A DNA stretch of 64,000 nucleotides from Cheiracanthium punctorium (GCA_038373885.1 JAWZYV010013174.1:744001-808000); one strand, 5' to 3'. Positions 35,576-47,429 are shown, counted from the first letter of the stretch. Numbers and translations: made by a program. Notes: generated from the letters alone by a model not told the origin.

Positions 35576-36328
35576 GTTTTTGTAATATTAGAAGCTGTTG
35601 ATTGCGAAGAATGTGGCAGTGGATTCAACTTCCACTTTTTTACGATTCTTAGCAGGAATACTCTCTTTATACTTCATTTGTTGAATTTCAGTATCAAAAT
35701 CGTTGTCAGCACTTTCATTCTCAATTTCATCACTTGTATGATTTTCATATTCGGATACTTCTTCTTCGCTGTCAGAAGCATCTATTAGCTTTGCTGTGTC
35801 AACGTGACTCAAAATACGATTTGCGATTTTTTACTATCACATTCACAGGTAAAACACTTTTACATTATACAAGAAAGTGAAATACATCAGAAAAGAAGAT
35901 AAAAACTGCAATAAGAGCAAATAGTTAGGCCCCTGCCAAACGTATAAACTTTTTGATATTGCACGCGCTTCTTTGTCACGTGACCAAACACATACGTTTT
36001 CAATAGAAACAGGTTTTTACAACAGATAAATTAGAGAAACTATTGTTATTCTTTCCTTTTGAATTATTACAAACAAAAGTGAACATTCATGAGTAAAAAT
36101 AAATGATTTTTTGCATTGGGTCATACTGACCCGAATGATACATTAGGCATAAACTGGAAAATATTCCTTCGAAATACAAATAAAAATAAATCTCCCTAGG
36201 AGTACATGTTTTTTACTATGTACCAATAATGTCAAGAATTTTCAAGAAAATAACCTTGTACTACATTTTTTATGAACCTATAAATTTTATTTTTGGTCAT
36301 ATAGACCCGAACAGAACAGCAAGGTTAA

Positions 36329-38845
36329 GCAACAATAGTACTTTTGACGGATGTAACCTCAGTTATATTTATAGGCAAAATATTTGTGATCAGAATTTAT
36401 GAAAATGGTTAACGGCTTGCATCAAAAGTTGCCAACAGGTGGAAGTTTATTATTTACATTATTCTAAAATTTTTATTTAGCAGTTTTATTTAATTGACTT
36501 ACACTACCCTGACTATGATAAGTAGAAGGCAATTCTTTTAAAACTGAAGCAAATTAAAAAGTCTCCAGTATTAGTTTAAATTACACGATAAATAACAAAT
36601 AGTTCTTAATTTTTACTAGGCCAAAATTTTGATGTTAGGAGATGCATAACCATTTTTTAGAGATAAATTTAAGTAGAAATTACAAAAATGAGTTTTATGC
36701 TAAATGTTTTAGCTTAACTTAACAAAAATAGGTTTTCTTTCTATCATATCTCTCATCATAGAACATTATGTTCTATAGGGATATCAAATGCTCAATATTT
36801 ATTAAATACATTAATATAATTCTACATTCATAACTCTAAATTCTGCTCATGAAACGTTTGTTGAACTTATGGGAACTAAGCGAATGAAACACATTATGGA
36901 GTGAAACTATTCGTTAATTTTTGTGAGACAGCTGTAAAAAAATACATGTTTGGTAAGCCAATTATTAAAAAGAAAGAGGGTAAAGTTGATTATTTTTGTG
37001 AAAGTAGTTTGGACTTCTGAAAACTGATTTATATATTCTAACTGTGAAAGTGGTGTGTAACTTACTGAAACTCAGACATTTTAACTGTGAAACTAATATG
37101 TACTACATAGTGATTCGGATTCATAATTTTTAAGCGACTTACCCCATCTCGTTTTCGTTTAAGGAACATCTATATGTAAAGTTAGTGGTTCAAAAAATAT
37201 TAAATTTTAAATCTCATTTTCTAATTATAGTTCGTTTACGTAATTATATTTGATACTTTAATGGTGATCCTCTAATTAAGAAATAAAATAATGAATTGAA
37301 ATTTTAAGAGTTACATTTTTTTAGAGTACTTACATTTATCTGTTAATTATTAATAATTCAGATTTATTAGAAGTTTATGATCAGAATTTATCATAAAATT
37401 ATTTTATTCTTAAAAGTAACTTACCGTAACCAGTAATATCCTTTGATACATACATTTTATCTTTATTCATACCGTTCGTTGGTCATCATTCCTGATGAGA
37501 AAACAAAGATCCTGGCTGAAATATAGAAACTTTAATGCAACAATATTTTATGTCATTATGCGAAGGAAAACAAAAATGAAAACAGTTTCTCACATTTAAA
37601 TATAAATCCATCATAATGTAAAACTAACGGCACAATTTGCAGATGTTGTGCACAATGCACAAACATCTGCAAATTCACAAATAAAATACTAAATTTAAAA
37701 TATTGTGTGCATCTGTATAGATCTGTACAAAATATAAAAAATGCACAGGTGCAGTAGAAGCGTATCTATTGTACTGTATTTGACCGTAATTGAATATTGA
37801 CTAGCCTATGCCCAGCAGATGACCACTGTAACACAAAATGTCGAAAAGTTGCACAATACATACAGTTCTCTCTCACAATAAACTTCATATCCCTCCCCCC
37901 GCTTCCCAAACTTCCTGGGAAACGTAGGACACAAGGCACAATTCAACCTAAAAGAATAAAACCTTAAAACGGCGGCACAATCGTTCGCTTCAGATTTTTT
38001 TTTTCTTCTCCTTCTTCCTTCAAACCCATCGCTATTTTTCAAACAAAAATACGACAACGAGACGAAGAAAAAATATTATAAGGAGTTGGAAAATTCTATC
38101 TTCGCTCATTGATTCCACCTCTTTTTTTCCGGAGGAAAGAGGTAGGGATCGCTCTATCTTTGATTTTGCACTGATTCCAAAGCCGCACCCACCTCCTCTC
38201 GCGGTATTCTCTTTTATGATTACGACTTGCAGACGATAGATGTCATCGTTTGCAGGCCTTCCTTTTTTTATTTTTTATTTCGCAGACGATTTTATAGTTG
38301 CGTGCAGACGACATTCTGGCACAGGCGGACTCTTGTACTGGCCTTTCCCGCGCGCAAATCTCCATGCCGTTTCCCTTCTCAATGACCACCTATCGGTTTT
38401 TATTTCCTGGATAAATTATCTCTTTGTCTAACATCTTCGGAAAGGTTCCACTGCGATGCTTAACTTTTCGGAATTAAGGATTCGGGGAAAGTGGCACGTT
38501 TGCAGTTTAGAACCTGGCGAAAATCTTTTCCGCTAAAATTTATACGGATGTGCGAGAGACGTTAAAGTAAAATAAAGTTTTATTAGACTACGGCCTGTGC
38601 TTATACTTTGAAAGTTTGAAGCGATGCATAAAATTAAATTTCGCTAATATCTTTTTGAAATTCACCATAACTGCTGCAACTTTGTACATTATGCCAGATA
38701 ATTCAAAAACATACTATAATCAAAAATTGTACAGAGAATTGTTGAAAACTTTTCATACAATATATATAAAAGAAAAAACTGAATGATGCCCGACTTACAA
38801 AAGACTGCTAGATTTTTGTTTCCTATAATTTTTGTACAAAAAATA
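36329..38845. other. AT-rich sequence with a GC-richer, CpG-containing patch at 37860-38560
   Basis: 36329-37850 is A/T-rich with nothing recognised. 37860-38560 has more G+C and CpG (for example TTTCCCGCGCGCAAATC near 38345). Short overlapping frames on both strands (37806-38057 minus, 38240-38431 plus) have no recognisable domain. It could be near a promoter; there is no direct evidence. Confidence 0.4.
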
Positions 38846-38870
38846 AATAAATAAATAAATAAATAAACTT
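38846..38870. repeat. (AAAT)n microsatellite
   Basis: Six tandem AAAT units immediately before the transposase fragment. Confidence 0.9.
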
Positions 38871-38889
38871 GACGGAGCTAGATCAGTTG

Positions 38890-39277
38890 TCAAGAAATTC
38901 AGAAGAGCTTAGTGGACATGGCGACTGTGTTGAAGTTTTCGCAATATGATTTTTCAGCAGGACGGTTCACTTCCACATTGGTCAGCATCTGTGCGCTATT
39001 GCCTCAGTCCACAAACAGATGTATAGGTAGGTCACGGTGGTCCAATTCAGTGACCTTCTCCATCGACGGATTTAACCCCTTGTATTTCTTCATGTTGGGT
39101 TACGTCAAAGATGTTATTTACAAGGCTGAATGTCCTAATGTACAGGAACTCAAGCTGTGAATCACAGCTGCTATTCATTCCGTAACTCCTCAGATGCTTT
39201 TAAATACTTGGAATGAAATCGAATGTCGTTTCGATGTTGTACGAGCCACCAAAATATCTCATATTGAAAGCTATTAA
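38890..39277 (+). pseudogene. C-terminal fragment of a mariner/Tc-type DDE transposase
   Basis: In shifting plus-strand frames: MIFQQDGSLPHWSASVR (the QQDGAPPHW-type block with a catalytic Asp); then a degraded GxDGPIxWPPRSPDLTP region, represented by GGPIQ and STDLTPC; then GYVKDVIYKAECPNVQEL; then TPQMLLNTWNEIECRFDVVR, ending SHIESY with a stop at 39277. This matches the C-terminal half of DDE_3-type Tc1/mariner-superfamily transposases common in arthropods (GYVKDxVYK, RLDVCRA). The N-terminal half is missing and there are stops and frameshifts. No inverted repeats were found. Confidence 0.85.
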
Positions 39278-40814
39278 TTTTGCTATGTGTGCAATCAATT
39301 AGCAATTAAGTTTTAATGGTACTGTGTTCAGGTTTTTTAAATTAATCTTTAAAGCATCGGGTACGCTTTATTTTATATTTTTATTTCAGTAAAGAATAAA
39401 ACCATTTATAAGTGCGTACATTAAAGAAATATCTATCAATGCATTTTTTTTAATCTCTTTCTGCATTGCTTAACCTATGTCACCGACTAGTTACTGAGTA
39501 AACACTATTTTATACCCATTATGCACTGATATTTTTTATTCAAAAGAGACTCGGAAATTATCAACCTTTGTAGGAAAAAAAAAAGGTAGATTTCCTGTTT
39601 TCTGCCACTTTCATTGCATATATGGTTTTATTTCTCATTTTTGAAGTTCTATGACGCCTTATAGGTTAAGATGCAGTTTGTGTGTGTCAAATATTTTTTC
39701 TAGCGCCTGTTGTAATTGCCTCCACAGTAGGCTTTGACTTCTAGTAAAGCATACTTATTCATAGTATTTCTTTTAAATCACATTCGATATATCTTTTTAA
39801 TGTGTTAAACCATGCTGAACTAATTTTTGCGATAATTCACTTATAGTTTGAAAAAAAAAATATCCCTAAATTCATTTTAGAAAATAATTCAACTCCACCT
39901 CTTCGTAATCAATTCCTACACGGTCTCTACGCAACCTGATTTTCCATCCCTCATCCTAACGAGTTGGGTTGGTTTGCCATTTTTCCCACATGCCTCCTGC
40001 ATCACTTGGAATCCTTGGCCAGACCGATCCTGACGGCGTCAGAGCGAGAGAGAGCGAGAAATTCAAAATTTGAAATTCAACAGACACAGCAGGCTTGCTC
40101 GAAATAATGTAAGCCCTTTGAAAACCTCAGGCGCTGTATTGTGATTGGCGGGAGAACTCACTTCTCTTTTAGAACATTGCGGTCTTCATTCTAACAGGTG
40201 GAAACTACAAAAGGGGGGGGGGGTTCGGCTGGAAGGAGGGGGAGGAAAGAGGCAAATCTGGAAAATTCGGCCCGGGTAAAATGTGCAAATGACAATGCCG
40301 GAGATGTGCTGCCTCTCGGGTAATACCCGGGACTTCTCTGCAGTATACTAATACCGGGAAACTGTCTTTCTATCAGGCCCGCTCATCAGTCAAGGGACAT
40401 GCAGATGATTTAGATCCAGGAAATCAGGCGAAGGACTGAGGCTTACCCTGGATTTCATAAGAGTTTTATTCTTGGAGAAGGGCTCGAATTTATTTTAATA
40501 TCGTATGCGAATGTATAGTTTAGGTTCTAAGACAAGTGATTTTTTTTTTCAGTTGAATTTCGTGTTGGTATTGAGTTTAAAGCTCGGTAGTATTTTAGTG
40601 GTAGGGCTATATAAATAAGAAATAAAACACGTCTGACGTTTGTCATCTGCGATGTTTTGTAGTCAATTGTGACGCTATCCAGTCTTAATGGATACTCAAG
40701 TGTTTGAACTTCAAAATAAATGAATGAGTTAATTTCATGTTCAGTTTAATTTCGAATTTTATCAATCTAATGCGCTAAACATTTATTAATTGTTATAATT
40801 TCTGAACATTGACC
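39278..40814. other. unassigned sequence with a GC-richer patch
   Basis: 39278-39900 is AT-rich. 39900-40440 is GC-richer, with a GAGAGAGAGCGAGAAA tract, a G run at 40209-40219 and a small palindrome TCGGGTAATACCCGGGA near 40317. No gene recognised. Confidence 0.4.
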
Positions 40815-40819
40815 TGGTC

Positions 40820-41032
40820 CTACCATGGGCAAACAGATAGGATACTGATAGCTACGGCAACATGGTAGCTGTCTCAAGTGTGAAGGTACTGGATTTGCAC
40901 TTATCGCGCTGCTGTCGACCTAACAGGCTGGAGTTCTGGGCAGTTTACTCCAGATGTAACGTAAATTTAAGTTAAAACCCCTTTAAAAGGCTACCGGCCA
41001 AGGCACCCCCCACTTAGGCAATTGTCCCTCTT
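40820..41032 (+). repeat. tRNA-derived SINE, old copy
   Basis: Shares the body of the SINEs at 42849 and 61885: AAGTGTGAAGGTACTGGATT in place of AAGTGTGAAGGACCCGAGTT, followed by GTCGACCTAACAGGCTGGAG, GTTTACTCCAGATGTAACGT and a C-rich CACCCCCCACTTAGGC segment. The A-box region is degraded. No clear target duplication. It is probably the oldest of the three copies. Confidence 0.65.
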
Positions 41033-42848
41033 GACCTAAAATTTTATTCTAATGTTTCACTATTTAATTTATATATATTATCTAATCTAAAAATTACCAC
41101 TGTATGTTTCTAAAATATCGCAGAGAAAAAATATTATTCGAATAGAGAAAGGAGCTCAAATTAGTTTTACTCCATACATAGCTTTATTCTATACAACTAG
41201 GAGTTGACCTCTGTCAATTACTGACTAAGCTGAGCTATTCCATTTTCATGTAGATATTCTTTTCAGTTTAAGGGATATTACTTTAAAATGCAGCTCTAAT
41301 TTTATAAATCGTTTTTAGAGTTAGACTGGGTATTCTCATTTTATCCACACTAGAGCTAGCTGCTCTCAATTTTGGAAATGCTTACTAGGATCAAACTCAA
41401 CTCAAATGGTTAAACAGTGGACACGCAAAATATGCAAATGTCGGCAAGCATTCAAAAGTCAACTATGGAGACCATGCATACCAGCTTTTTCATGTGTGAC
41501 TGTTCTCACGTGATACCGATAACTTATTATTTTTAAATAAAATTGAGAATGTGAAATCATTTTTGTTTTGATAGTACGAATTTAATTCTTAAAAATACTT
41601 CATAAATTGTCTTTTATTTTATCGGTAACATGTCAACTGCGTGCTTAGACTATCCGTGCCAAAGTACATCTTCGATTTAAAAACAACAACAATATATATA
41701 TATATATACTCTGTTTTTCCCAAACCACATACAAAAGAGGTTATGCATGTGTTATTTGATTTTTTTTTGTTTATTTTTGAAGATTAATAAAAGCAACCTC
41801 TGAAACAGTAATGATTAAATTTAAAAAATACAAAATAGATTGAATTATTGAATAGGATATAGAAAAAATCAAAATAAAAACAAAATTTTTGCTTTTGAAA
41901 ATTTCAGCTACTAGAATATTTCATAAACAGTATTTAAAATAATAATAGATCAGTTATAAAATATTTAATGTATTATCAACGGAAAAATATTTAATCATTT
42001 TTGTTTTGCTTCTTGCATATGGCTTCTACTTACTGCAAATACTGCCTCTAAATATACAAACCAGTTATGAATATGGAGTCTTTCTAATATACGCACAGAA
42101 ACATAATCATTCTGTCAGACGAAACCACAAAACATCTATATTAATATACAGAAACTCCAATGGTTTGGACCAGAACAGACATGATTAATATGAATTGCCC
42201 GGAAGCAGCGTGCATTTTCGGTAACTTTCAAAAGAATAGATTACAGGATTTACCATGAAATGCTGGTTTGTTCTTTATTCTTTTTTTTAGTTTTTATTAG
42301 TTATGAAATTCAAAAATAAATATTTAATATAACTTTAAAAAATAATCAGAATTAATTACTTTGTTTAATCATTTATAATTTCTAAGCGGACATTATTGTC
42401 TTATTCGTCGCATAAATATGTCATCGGCAAATCATAACATTCCTGGCTGATATTGGCCTTTAGGTACCAGTTTATATAAAAAAAAATTAAAATGCATGTA
42501 GTAGAACAGAAGTCAAAACAGTTACTTCCTTATCTAGTCCATCACTCGGTGGTCTTAATAAATTGTTTCTCAGTAAAGAAAAAAAAAGTCTTAAATAAAT
42601 TTTCTTGAAACACCTAATTATTTGCAATTGTTCATGTGCTTCTGCTATACAATGTTTATTCATTCCGCTTTCATTTATTTTATCCGGTAAGAGCATATTT
42701 CTACGTTTTTACGTAGGAGGGCATTTGTACGTTTTTTAATGAGAGCTTACGTTGCTGACGTCAAATGGCAGCTCTCTTCACAGAATGCATCCGCTTAAGC
42801 TGCTCTTAATCAATCTATAGGATTCTGGGTTCTTTTCAAAGTTTACAG
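41033..42848. other. AT-rich intergenic sequence
   Basis: Contains a short (TA)n at 41690-41709. A 60-codon frame at 42006-42188 shows no features. No gene is supported. Confidence 0.5.
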
Positions 42849-43255
42849 ACCTCACTATGGCCGAGTGGATAAGACCGGGGCCATCGTGATTCTACCGGGC
42901 CTGCTTGCGCACTACGATCAGTCATCCAAAGAGGCCTACGGATGCTCACTTATTGGCTCCAGCGCTTAGATACGTCATCTAACGGCCGACTCTTACCAAT
43001 GAGGAAACGTTCGTAGGCCTCTTTCGGAGTGCACAAGCAGGCCCGGTAGAATGACGATGGCCCCGATAAGACACTGAAGTGTGAAGGTCCCGAGTTCGGG
43101 TCTACGCTCGGCTGTTGGTCTAACGGTCTGGAGTTTGGGGCGGTTTTCTCCAGATGTAACGTGGATACGCATTAGAAGAACTTAAGAAGACTTCTGCCTT
43201 TCCCCATCGTGTAGGAGTAGATGCCTTTGCTGTAGGCTTGATAAAACAAAAACCA
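42849..43255 (+). repeat. tRNA-derived SINE, split by a 190-bp MITE
   Basis: The head ACCTCACTATGGCCGAGTGG has a TGGCCGAGTGG motif matching the tRNA (Leu/Ser-like) A box. After the MITE the sequence resumes with ACTGAAGTGTGAAGGTCCCG and GAGTTCGGGTC, a B-box match (GGTTCGANNCC-like). The tail contains GGTCTAACGGTCTGGAGTTT, CTCCAGATGTAACGTGGATA and an A-rich end (AAAACAAAAACC). The MITE 42876-43065 inserted between the A and B boxes, which should have inactivated the internal polymerase III promoter. Confidence 0.8.
42876..43065. mobile_element. 190-bp palindromic MITE with 7-bp duplication, copy 2
   Basis: Ends CGGGGCCATCGTGATTCTAC and, inverted, CGGGGCCATCGTCATTCTAC. Flanked by a perfect ATAAGAC at 42869-42875 and 43066-43072. 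Same length as copy 1 (11457-11646), with roughly 92% identity by eye. Inserted in a SINE. Confidence 0.93.
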
Positions 43256-44260
43256 CCGTTACAGTTTACTTCCTCATCGGAAGGTGACACTGGGCATCTG
43301 GCTATTCCAACCAGCAGAAATTGCTAACAACCGCCAAGAAAATTTCGACAGTTACCGCCTAATCATTCAGCAAAATTGGACTTCTGTGGGAGTTCGGATA
43401 TGGTACCCATAACTTTCTGATTACTTATTTGTCGGTTTGGCAACGATCTACAGTGATCCGAGAGCTTGTCTTAGTATGTTGCTCCGCAGCCATTCAAAAT
43501 ATATGCAATCTGAAATTAATTTTTGTAACTACACACCCACACATTATCGCTATGTACAGGGTGGCAATTACTTAGCCGTATGAAATAAAAATTAAGTTTT
43601 TCTAAAACTTCTGATTCCTAAAATTGTATGCAAATTTTAAAAGTATGTAACTACAGATATTCGTATTTAGTTTATCACATGTTCAATATCAATGGTTATG
43701 GTATAACAACAATTCTATGGTATATATAGACTAATAGCAAAACTCTGCACAACGCGCTGAGGAGGTGAGGGTTCTTTCTAGTAATTTCTTGAATTAAAAT
43801 CATCTTTGAATCAAATGTTTGATTGTTGTAACACTCTGACCATTTATATACAACTTGCACTCAGTTGCTAATTGCCTTTCAGCATCAGTAAGGCTTTTAT
43901 TGCTCTAATAGTTAGTCTAGACTATATCGATATAAGTAGAGATCTGTATTTCGATATATTCACTTGAAAAATGGACGACGACAACAATTAAATATCGCAG
44001 TAAATATCCTCTCAAAAGTCAAATTTTCTATTAGTCCCCTTCAAAATTCTATAAGAGAGTAACAGCTTTCGTTTTCTAAGAAAGGATTTGTCACAGGATA
44101 TAAATTTAATAAAAAGGCATTTTATATTTCCCCCCTCCTTCTCCCGTTTCATAGCCGCCACAGCTCTCGAGAATTTCCACGGAATGTGAGATCCGGGTAT
44201 TTTATAAGCCAACAAATGCAACTTTTTTTGGAAAATGTGACTAACTTATTAACCATAGGA
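43256..44260. other. unassigned sequence
   Basis: Includes an isolated ACAGGGTGGCAATTACTTAG terminus at 43556 resembling the TA-flanked element family, with no partner found. A 69-codon minus-strand frame (44012-44221) has no recognisable features. Confidence 0.45.
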
Positions 44261-44387
44261 CCCTAGATAATAAAAGTGCAAACACCGTTGAGAGATAGAA
44301 TTTTTTCGTGACGTCTGCAGTCACAATAATCTCTGTGAAAAGCTCTTGAAATAAAAATATGTTCTAATCCAGTAGCGTTGGTTAACT

Positions 44388-44481
44388 TACATCGGCAGCC
44401 GCAGCCACGTTGATCGATTGGCTGTCCCTGTGCCACACAGCGGATTATCAACGAGTAGCAACCAGACAACAACACCAACAT
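44388..44481 (-). other. possible small secreted-protein exon with a 5' splice site
   Basis: On the minus strand an ATG at 44481 opens a frame beginning MLVLLSGCYSLIIRCVAQG, which resembles a signal peptide. It continues QPIDQRGCGCRC and reaches GTAAGT (about 44386-44391), a consensus 5' splice donor. The stretch is G+C-richer than its surroundings. A downstream exon was not identified, and the frame continues without a stop for 40 more codons in presumed intron. It could be the first coding exon of a Cys-containing secreted protein, or chance. No family is recognised. Confidence 0.25.
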
Positions 44482-44524
44482 CTATTTTATTTTCAACGTA
44501 CTACGACTTAATGAAATTAAGAGC

Positions 44525-44542
44525 GAGCCCTGCTCAGGGCTC
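44525..44542. repeat. short perfect hairpin
   Basis: GAGCCCTG and CAGGGCTC around a 2-bp centre, 20 bp outside the TA-flanked element that follows. No poly-T follows on either strand, so no terminator role is claimed. Confidence 0.8.
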
Positions 44543-44563
44543 GAGCGGCCCTCTCTTTCATAT

Positions 44564-44956
44564 ACAGGGTGTCCCTGAATTCATAGGTCAGACTTTAAGA
44601 ATAGGTAAAATAAATACATAAAGAAGTATTTTTTTGTATAGTAATGTGGTGTTAGAAATAAAAAGTGTATGTGAAAATACACAGCAAATGCAAAAGGAAA
44701 TGATAAAAGCTGTACTGTAAACACTCAAATGTGCCGTCATCAGCATTGACACAGTTCTAGTAGCGTCTAGCAAGTGATTGGTGTACCCTTTCGAAGATGT
44801 CAGTTGCAGCAGCGACTCAAAGTTTCCAACGAGGACCGCATCTGACTGAGTCAATTGACGTCTCGTAAACGAGTGCCCTGAGGTGCCCCTAAAAGAAAAA
44901 TTCGATACTTGATTAATCTAGTGAAAGTTTGGCCCATGAATTCAAGGACACCCTGT
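44564..44956. mobile_element. 393-bp TA-flanked MITE with ACAGGGTGTCC ends
   Basis: Left ACAGGGTGTCCCTGAATTCA and, inverted, right ACAGGGTGTCCTTGAATTCA form inverted repeats of about 34 bp, continuing into CAGACTTT/CAAACTTT. TAT flanks both sides, consistent with a TA target duplication. The interior is noncoding. Similar ACAGGGT termini occur at 16328, 43556, 49764 and 62391, so one broad family or several lineages with convergent ends are present. Confidence 0.85.
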
Positions 44957-45039
44957 ATACATAAATATATCCTGCATTTAGCAGCCAAGTTTTTTACTAA
45001 ATCGCTCCAGTAGTTAAAAGCGTCTTTAAGTTTTTTTTT

Positions 45040-46012
45040 TTTTTTTAAACCCCGTATACCTGAAAAGTTTTTCTTCTGCAGACGGGTGGGGGTTACTGAA
45101 AGTACAATGGAAGTAAGGAAGTAAAGAACCTTATATCGCAGAGCAGTGTTTCTGCGTTTTTAATTCCCCAGTCACTAGTTCCATATCTGTTATTTAATGT
45201 ATATGTATATAAGTATATATGTTAAATTTATTATTTCATTACTGTATAAAGGCTTGGATATTTTTTAATTATAAACTTTGATGTATTTTTCGCAAAATAA
45301 AAGTTTTATCCTACTCGCATGCAAAAATTCTACAGTGATCGAGAAAAAAAAAAAAATCCCATGTTTACATGTCCTTGTCTTAGTGTTCGCCCCCTCCGCC
45401 CCCCCTTACAATACATTTTCCCCAGTTTTAAAAAAGGACAATTTAAAATCCCTCTCCGAACTGCATGGCCACGCGCGATCATCATTAAGGGCACGTATAG
45501 TAGAATGGAAGTACATGGAGGGGAGTGTGGGGGGGGGGGTCTTGTGTGTCGCAAAAACCGGCCTCCCTCTTTTCTAATTGATCGGCCGACGGTCCCAATC
45601 GATATTTGCGGGCGACCTTTTCCCGTAGTGTTGGGACGTGTAAAGCCGTCGTTTGGCGTGAAATTCTCTGCCGAGCATCGATCCGTATTAAACAAAAACG
45701 TGCGACGCATGTGGTATCGTAGCGGGGCCACTAAATGAATAAAGCCGAGAGAGAAGTTAGGGAAAGAGTTAACGGCGAAAACATTGGTATCTGACTATTA
45801 AATATGCGCTAGGAAAAACTTTTTTTTTTTCCCTCCCCTTCTTTTTCCGTTTCTGAAAGTTGAAGAAGGTTTATCGTGTGTGTGTGGGTGGGGGAGGGGG
45901 AGGGATTGCCATCGATATATGCGTAAATAGACATAAATTAGTATGGTAAGACGTAAGCGTGTGCATTGCAAAAATTGCGGGTATTTGTAAATGTTATGAA
46001 TAAGTGTATGAT
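45040..46012. other. GC-richer, CpG-containing block with G runs
   Basis: From 45355 to 45780 there is unusually high G+C and CpG for this window (for example GATCGGCCGACGG and TATTTGCGGGCGACC). Long open frames exist on both strands (45319-45738 plus and 45330-45731 minus), spanning a G run at 45529-45538. Neither has recognisable domains. The similar length of frames on opposite strands suggests G+C bias rather than coding. It may mark a promoter or CpG-rich regulatory segment. Confidence 0.35.
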
Positions 46013-46013
46013 A

Positions 46014-46382
46014 CCGTGTTAACTCGAGTAATAGTCGCACTTTTTTGCCAGTTCTTCATGGTGAAAGTCTAGGTGCGATTATTGTGCGGGGAAATCTAGT
46101 ACATGATATAGTACACTCTGATGCTAAAACGTTATTAGTATTATAATAAAATAACTAACTTACTAAGCGTTCCCAGTTTATCTGCAGTATATAAATGATC
46201 TTTTCTTCAAAAATACACAAAAATGGGCATTTTTATTTTACAGTAATATTTTTATAGAAATAAATGGAAGTCAAATACGTAAGTGCGACTTTTATGCGGC
46301 GAAAATGTTTTGACGATATTTTCTGCTTCAAAACGGGGGTGTGACTATTGTGCGAGGGCGACTGTTACGTGAATAAACAGGG
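46014..46382. mobile_element. 369-bp TA-flanked MITE with pogo/Tigger-like ends
   Basis: Left CCGTGTTAACTCGAGTAATA and, inverted, right CCCTGTTTATTCACGTAACA, both leading into GTCGC, form inverted repeats of about 25 bp. Flanked by TA at 46012-46013 and 46383-46384. Repeated GTGCGAC(T)TATTGTGCG motifs lie near both ends. Noncoding. The pogo/Tigger resemblance is by the look of the ends only. Confidence 0.7.
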
Positions 46383-46384
46383 TA

Positions 46385-47429
46385 TGTACGTAGAAACTAT
46401 ATGGAACGTTCTTCTCAATATCTTCTTCCGTTACTGAAAGCTGAAGGTGGCCTGAGAAAAAAAAAATAAATTGCCATTTTTAAGTGTAAAACAAAACTTA
46501 CATGAGAGATGCAATATGTGTGTGTGCTGTAAAAATACGGATCTGGAGCTTTAGTGGAAGCGTTTTACAGAGAATTGAAGCGCAGTGAACTAATAGATGC
46601 ACATTGTGCTATCGTGCCTTTGGCCCAAGGCTCAGTCCTTTGGCTTGGCAAGATTGGCTTAGCCTTACATTCCTTGAGTAGATGTAGATGCGTAAAGTAA
46701 AACCCAAGTCTGCTTGGAGAACTAAATATTGCGAGTCTCACGTCAGAATGGATGTTTAGCTGACAGAAATGCTTTTGCCCTGCAGAGCCCATGATTGAGA
46801 TTACAAGTTTAAATATCACATACTTTGGTCCATATATTATTTTACTGTCAATATGTTTCAGTTATTTATTTATTTTAATATAGATAAATTTGATGCGTGC
46901 CAAAGATAAGCTTAAGATCGTTTCTTGAATAAAATTTTAAAAAAGAAACAATATTAAAATATGAGAAAAAAAAGCGTATTTAATAAAAAAAATGATTTTA
47001 TTTGTAAACCTAGTTGAAGTATCTCTCGTTCACTGGTTAGTATAAATTTCAAGTTTCCATAAAGCCTGAATTTTCGTCAGCATTGCAGGAGTTCAAAGAA
47101 TGGAATTAAAATATTGGAAATTATACAAAAAGCAAAATTATAACCTATGTACGTTGTTAAAAGATTACAGGTTAGCGAGTAACAAAGTAAAGTGTAAATT
47201 TGACAATAGAGAATTTCTTTTTATTTTTAAAATTTAAAGTTTTATTCTGGTTGAATGAGCTTTTCAAGTCAAGAGGACCTTCCTAACCTGTAACTAATTT
47301 TTTTTTTATTATTCACAGTAGATATTTTAACATTATGCCTCAAAAAAGCACACTTTTCCCAAGATCTAAAAAGAAAATAAACATTTTAAAAAGGGTTTTA
47401 AAATTTATTCGAATTTTTCAAAAAAATTC
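46385..47429. other. AT-rich intergenic sequence
   Basis: Nothing recognised. Confidence 0.5.

Larger units (their letters stand above)
34075..35812 (-). pseudogene. piggyBac transposase pseudogene in five fragments
   Basis: Read on the minus strand. 35812-35588 is an acidic N-terminal segment (DASDSEEEVSEYE, NDFDTEIQQ, SIPAKNRKK). 35377-35156 carries LLLLAGVYKSYGESTKSLW, the conserved start of the piggyBac catalytic domain. 35155-35041 contains FDNKSTR, KLAAG and, after a frameshift, CNPNE. After a hAT insertion and a small loss, 34850-34690 reads KYVIKIW, then CDTKTSYVLKTQIYTRKQQ and KNQGMRVV...GHNIT. After another hAT insertion, 34198-34140 resumes with FKSYNLGQ, matching the FFTSYNLG motif. 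The VTVDEQL region with the first catalytic Asp appears lost at the MITE junction, and the C-terminal Cys-rich domain is absent. A dead gene. Confidence 0.88.
34035..36324 (-). mobile_element. 2.3-kb piggyBac element, decayed and riddled with hAT insertions
   Basis: Left end CCCTGCTGTTCTGTTTG and, inverted, right end CCTTGCTGTTCTGTTCGGGT. Flanks are TTAG (34031-34034) and TTAA (36325-36328). Subterminal palindromes such as GGTCAATATGACC (left) and GGGTCATACTGACCC (right) repeat near both ends, as is common in piggyBac elements. A broken transposase gene runs on the minus strand. Three hAT insertions lie inside: 34206-34684, 34861-35013 and 35465-35575. The C-terminal third of the transposase is missing. 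Confidence 0.85.

Noticed and set aside
45319..45738. Overlapping long open frames on both strands as a possible gene
   Set aside because: Similar open length on both strands in a G+C-biased segment, passage through a G run, and no recognisable domain. This argues for composition rather than coding.
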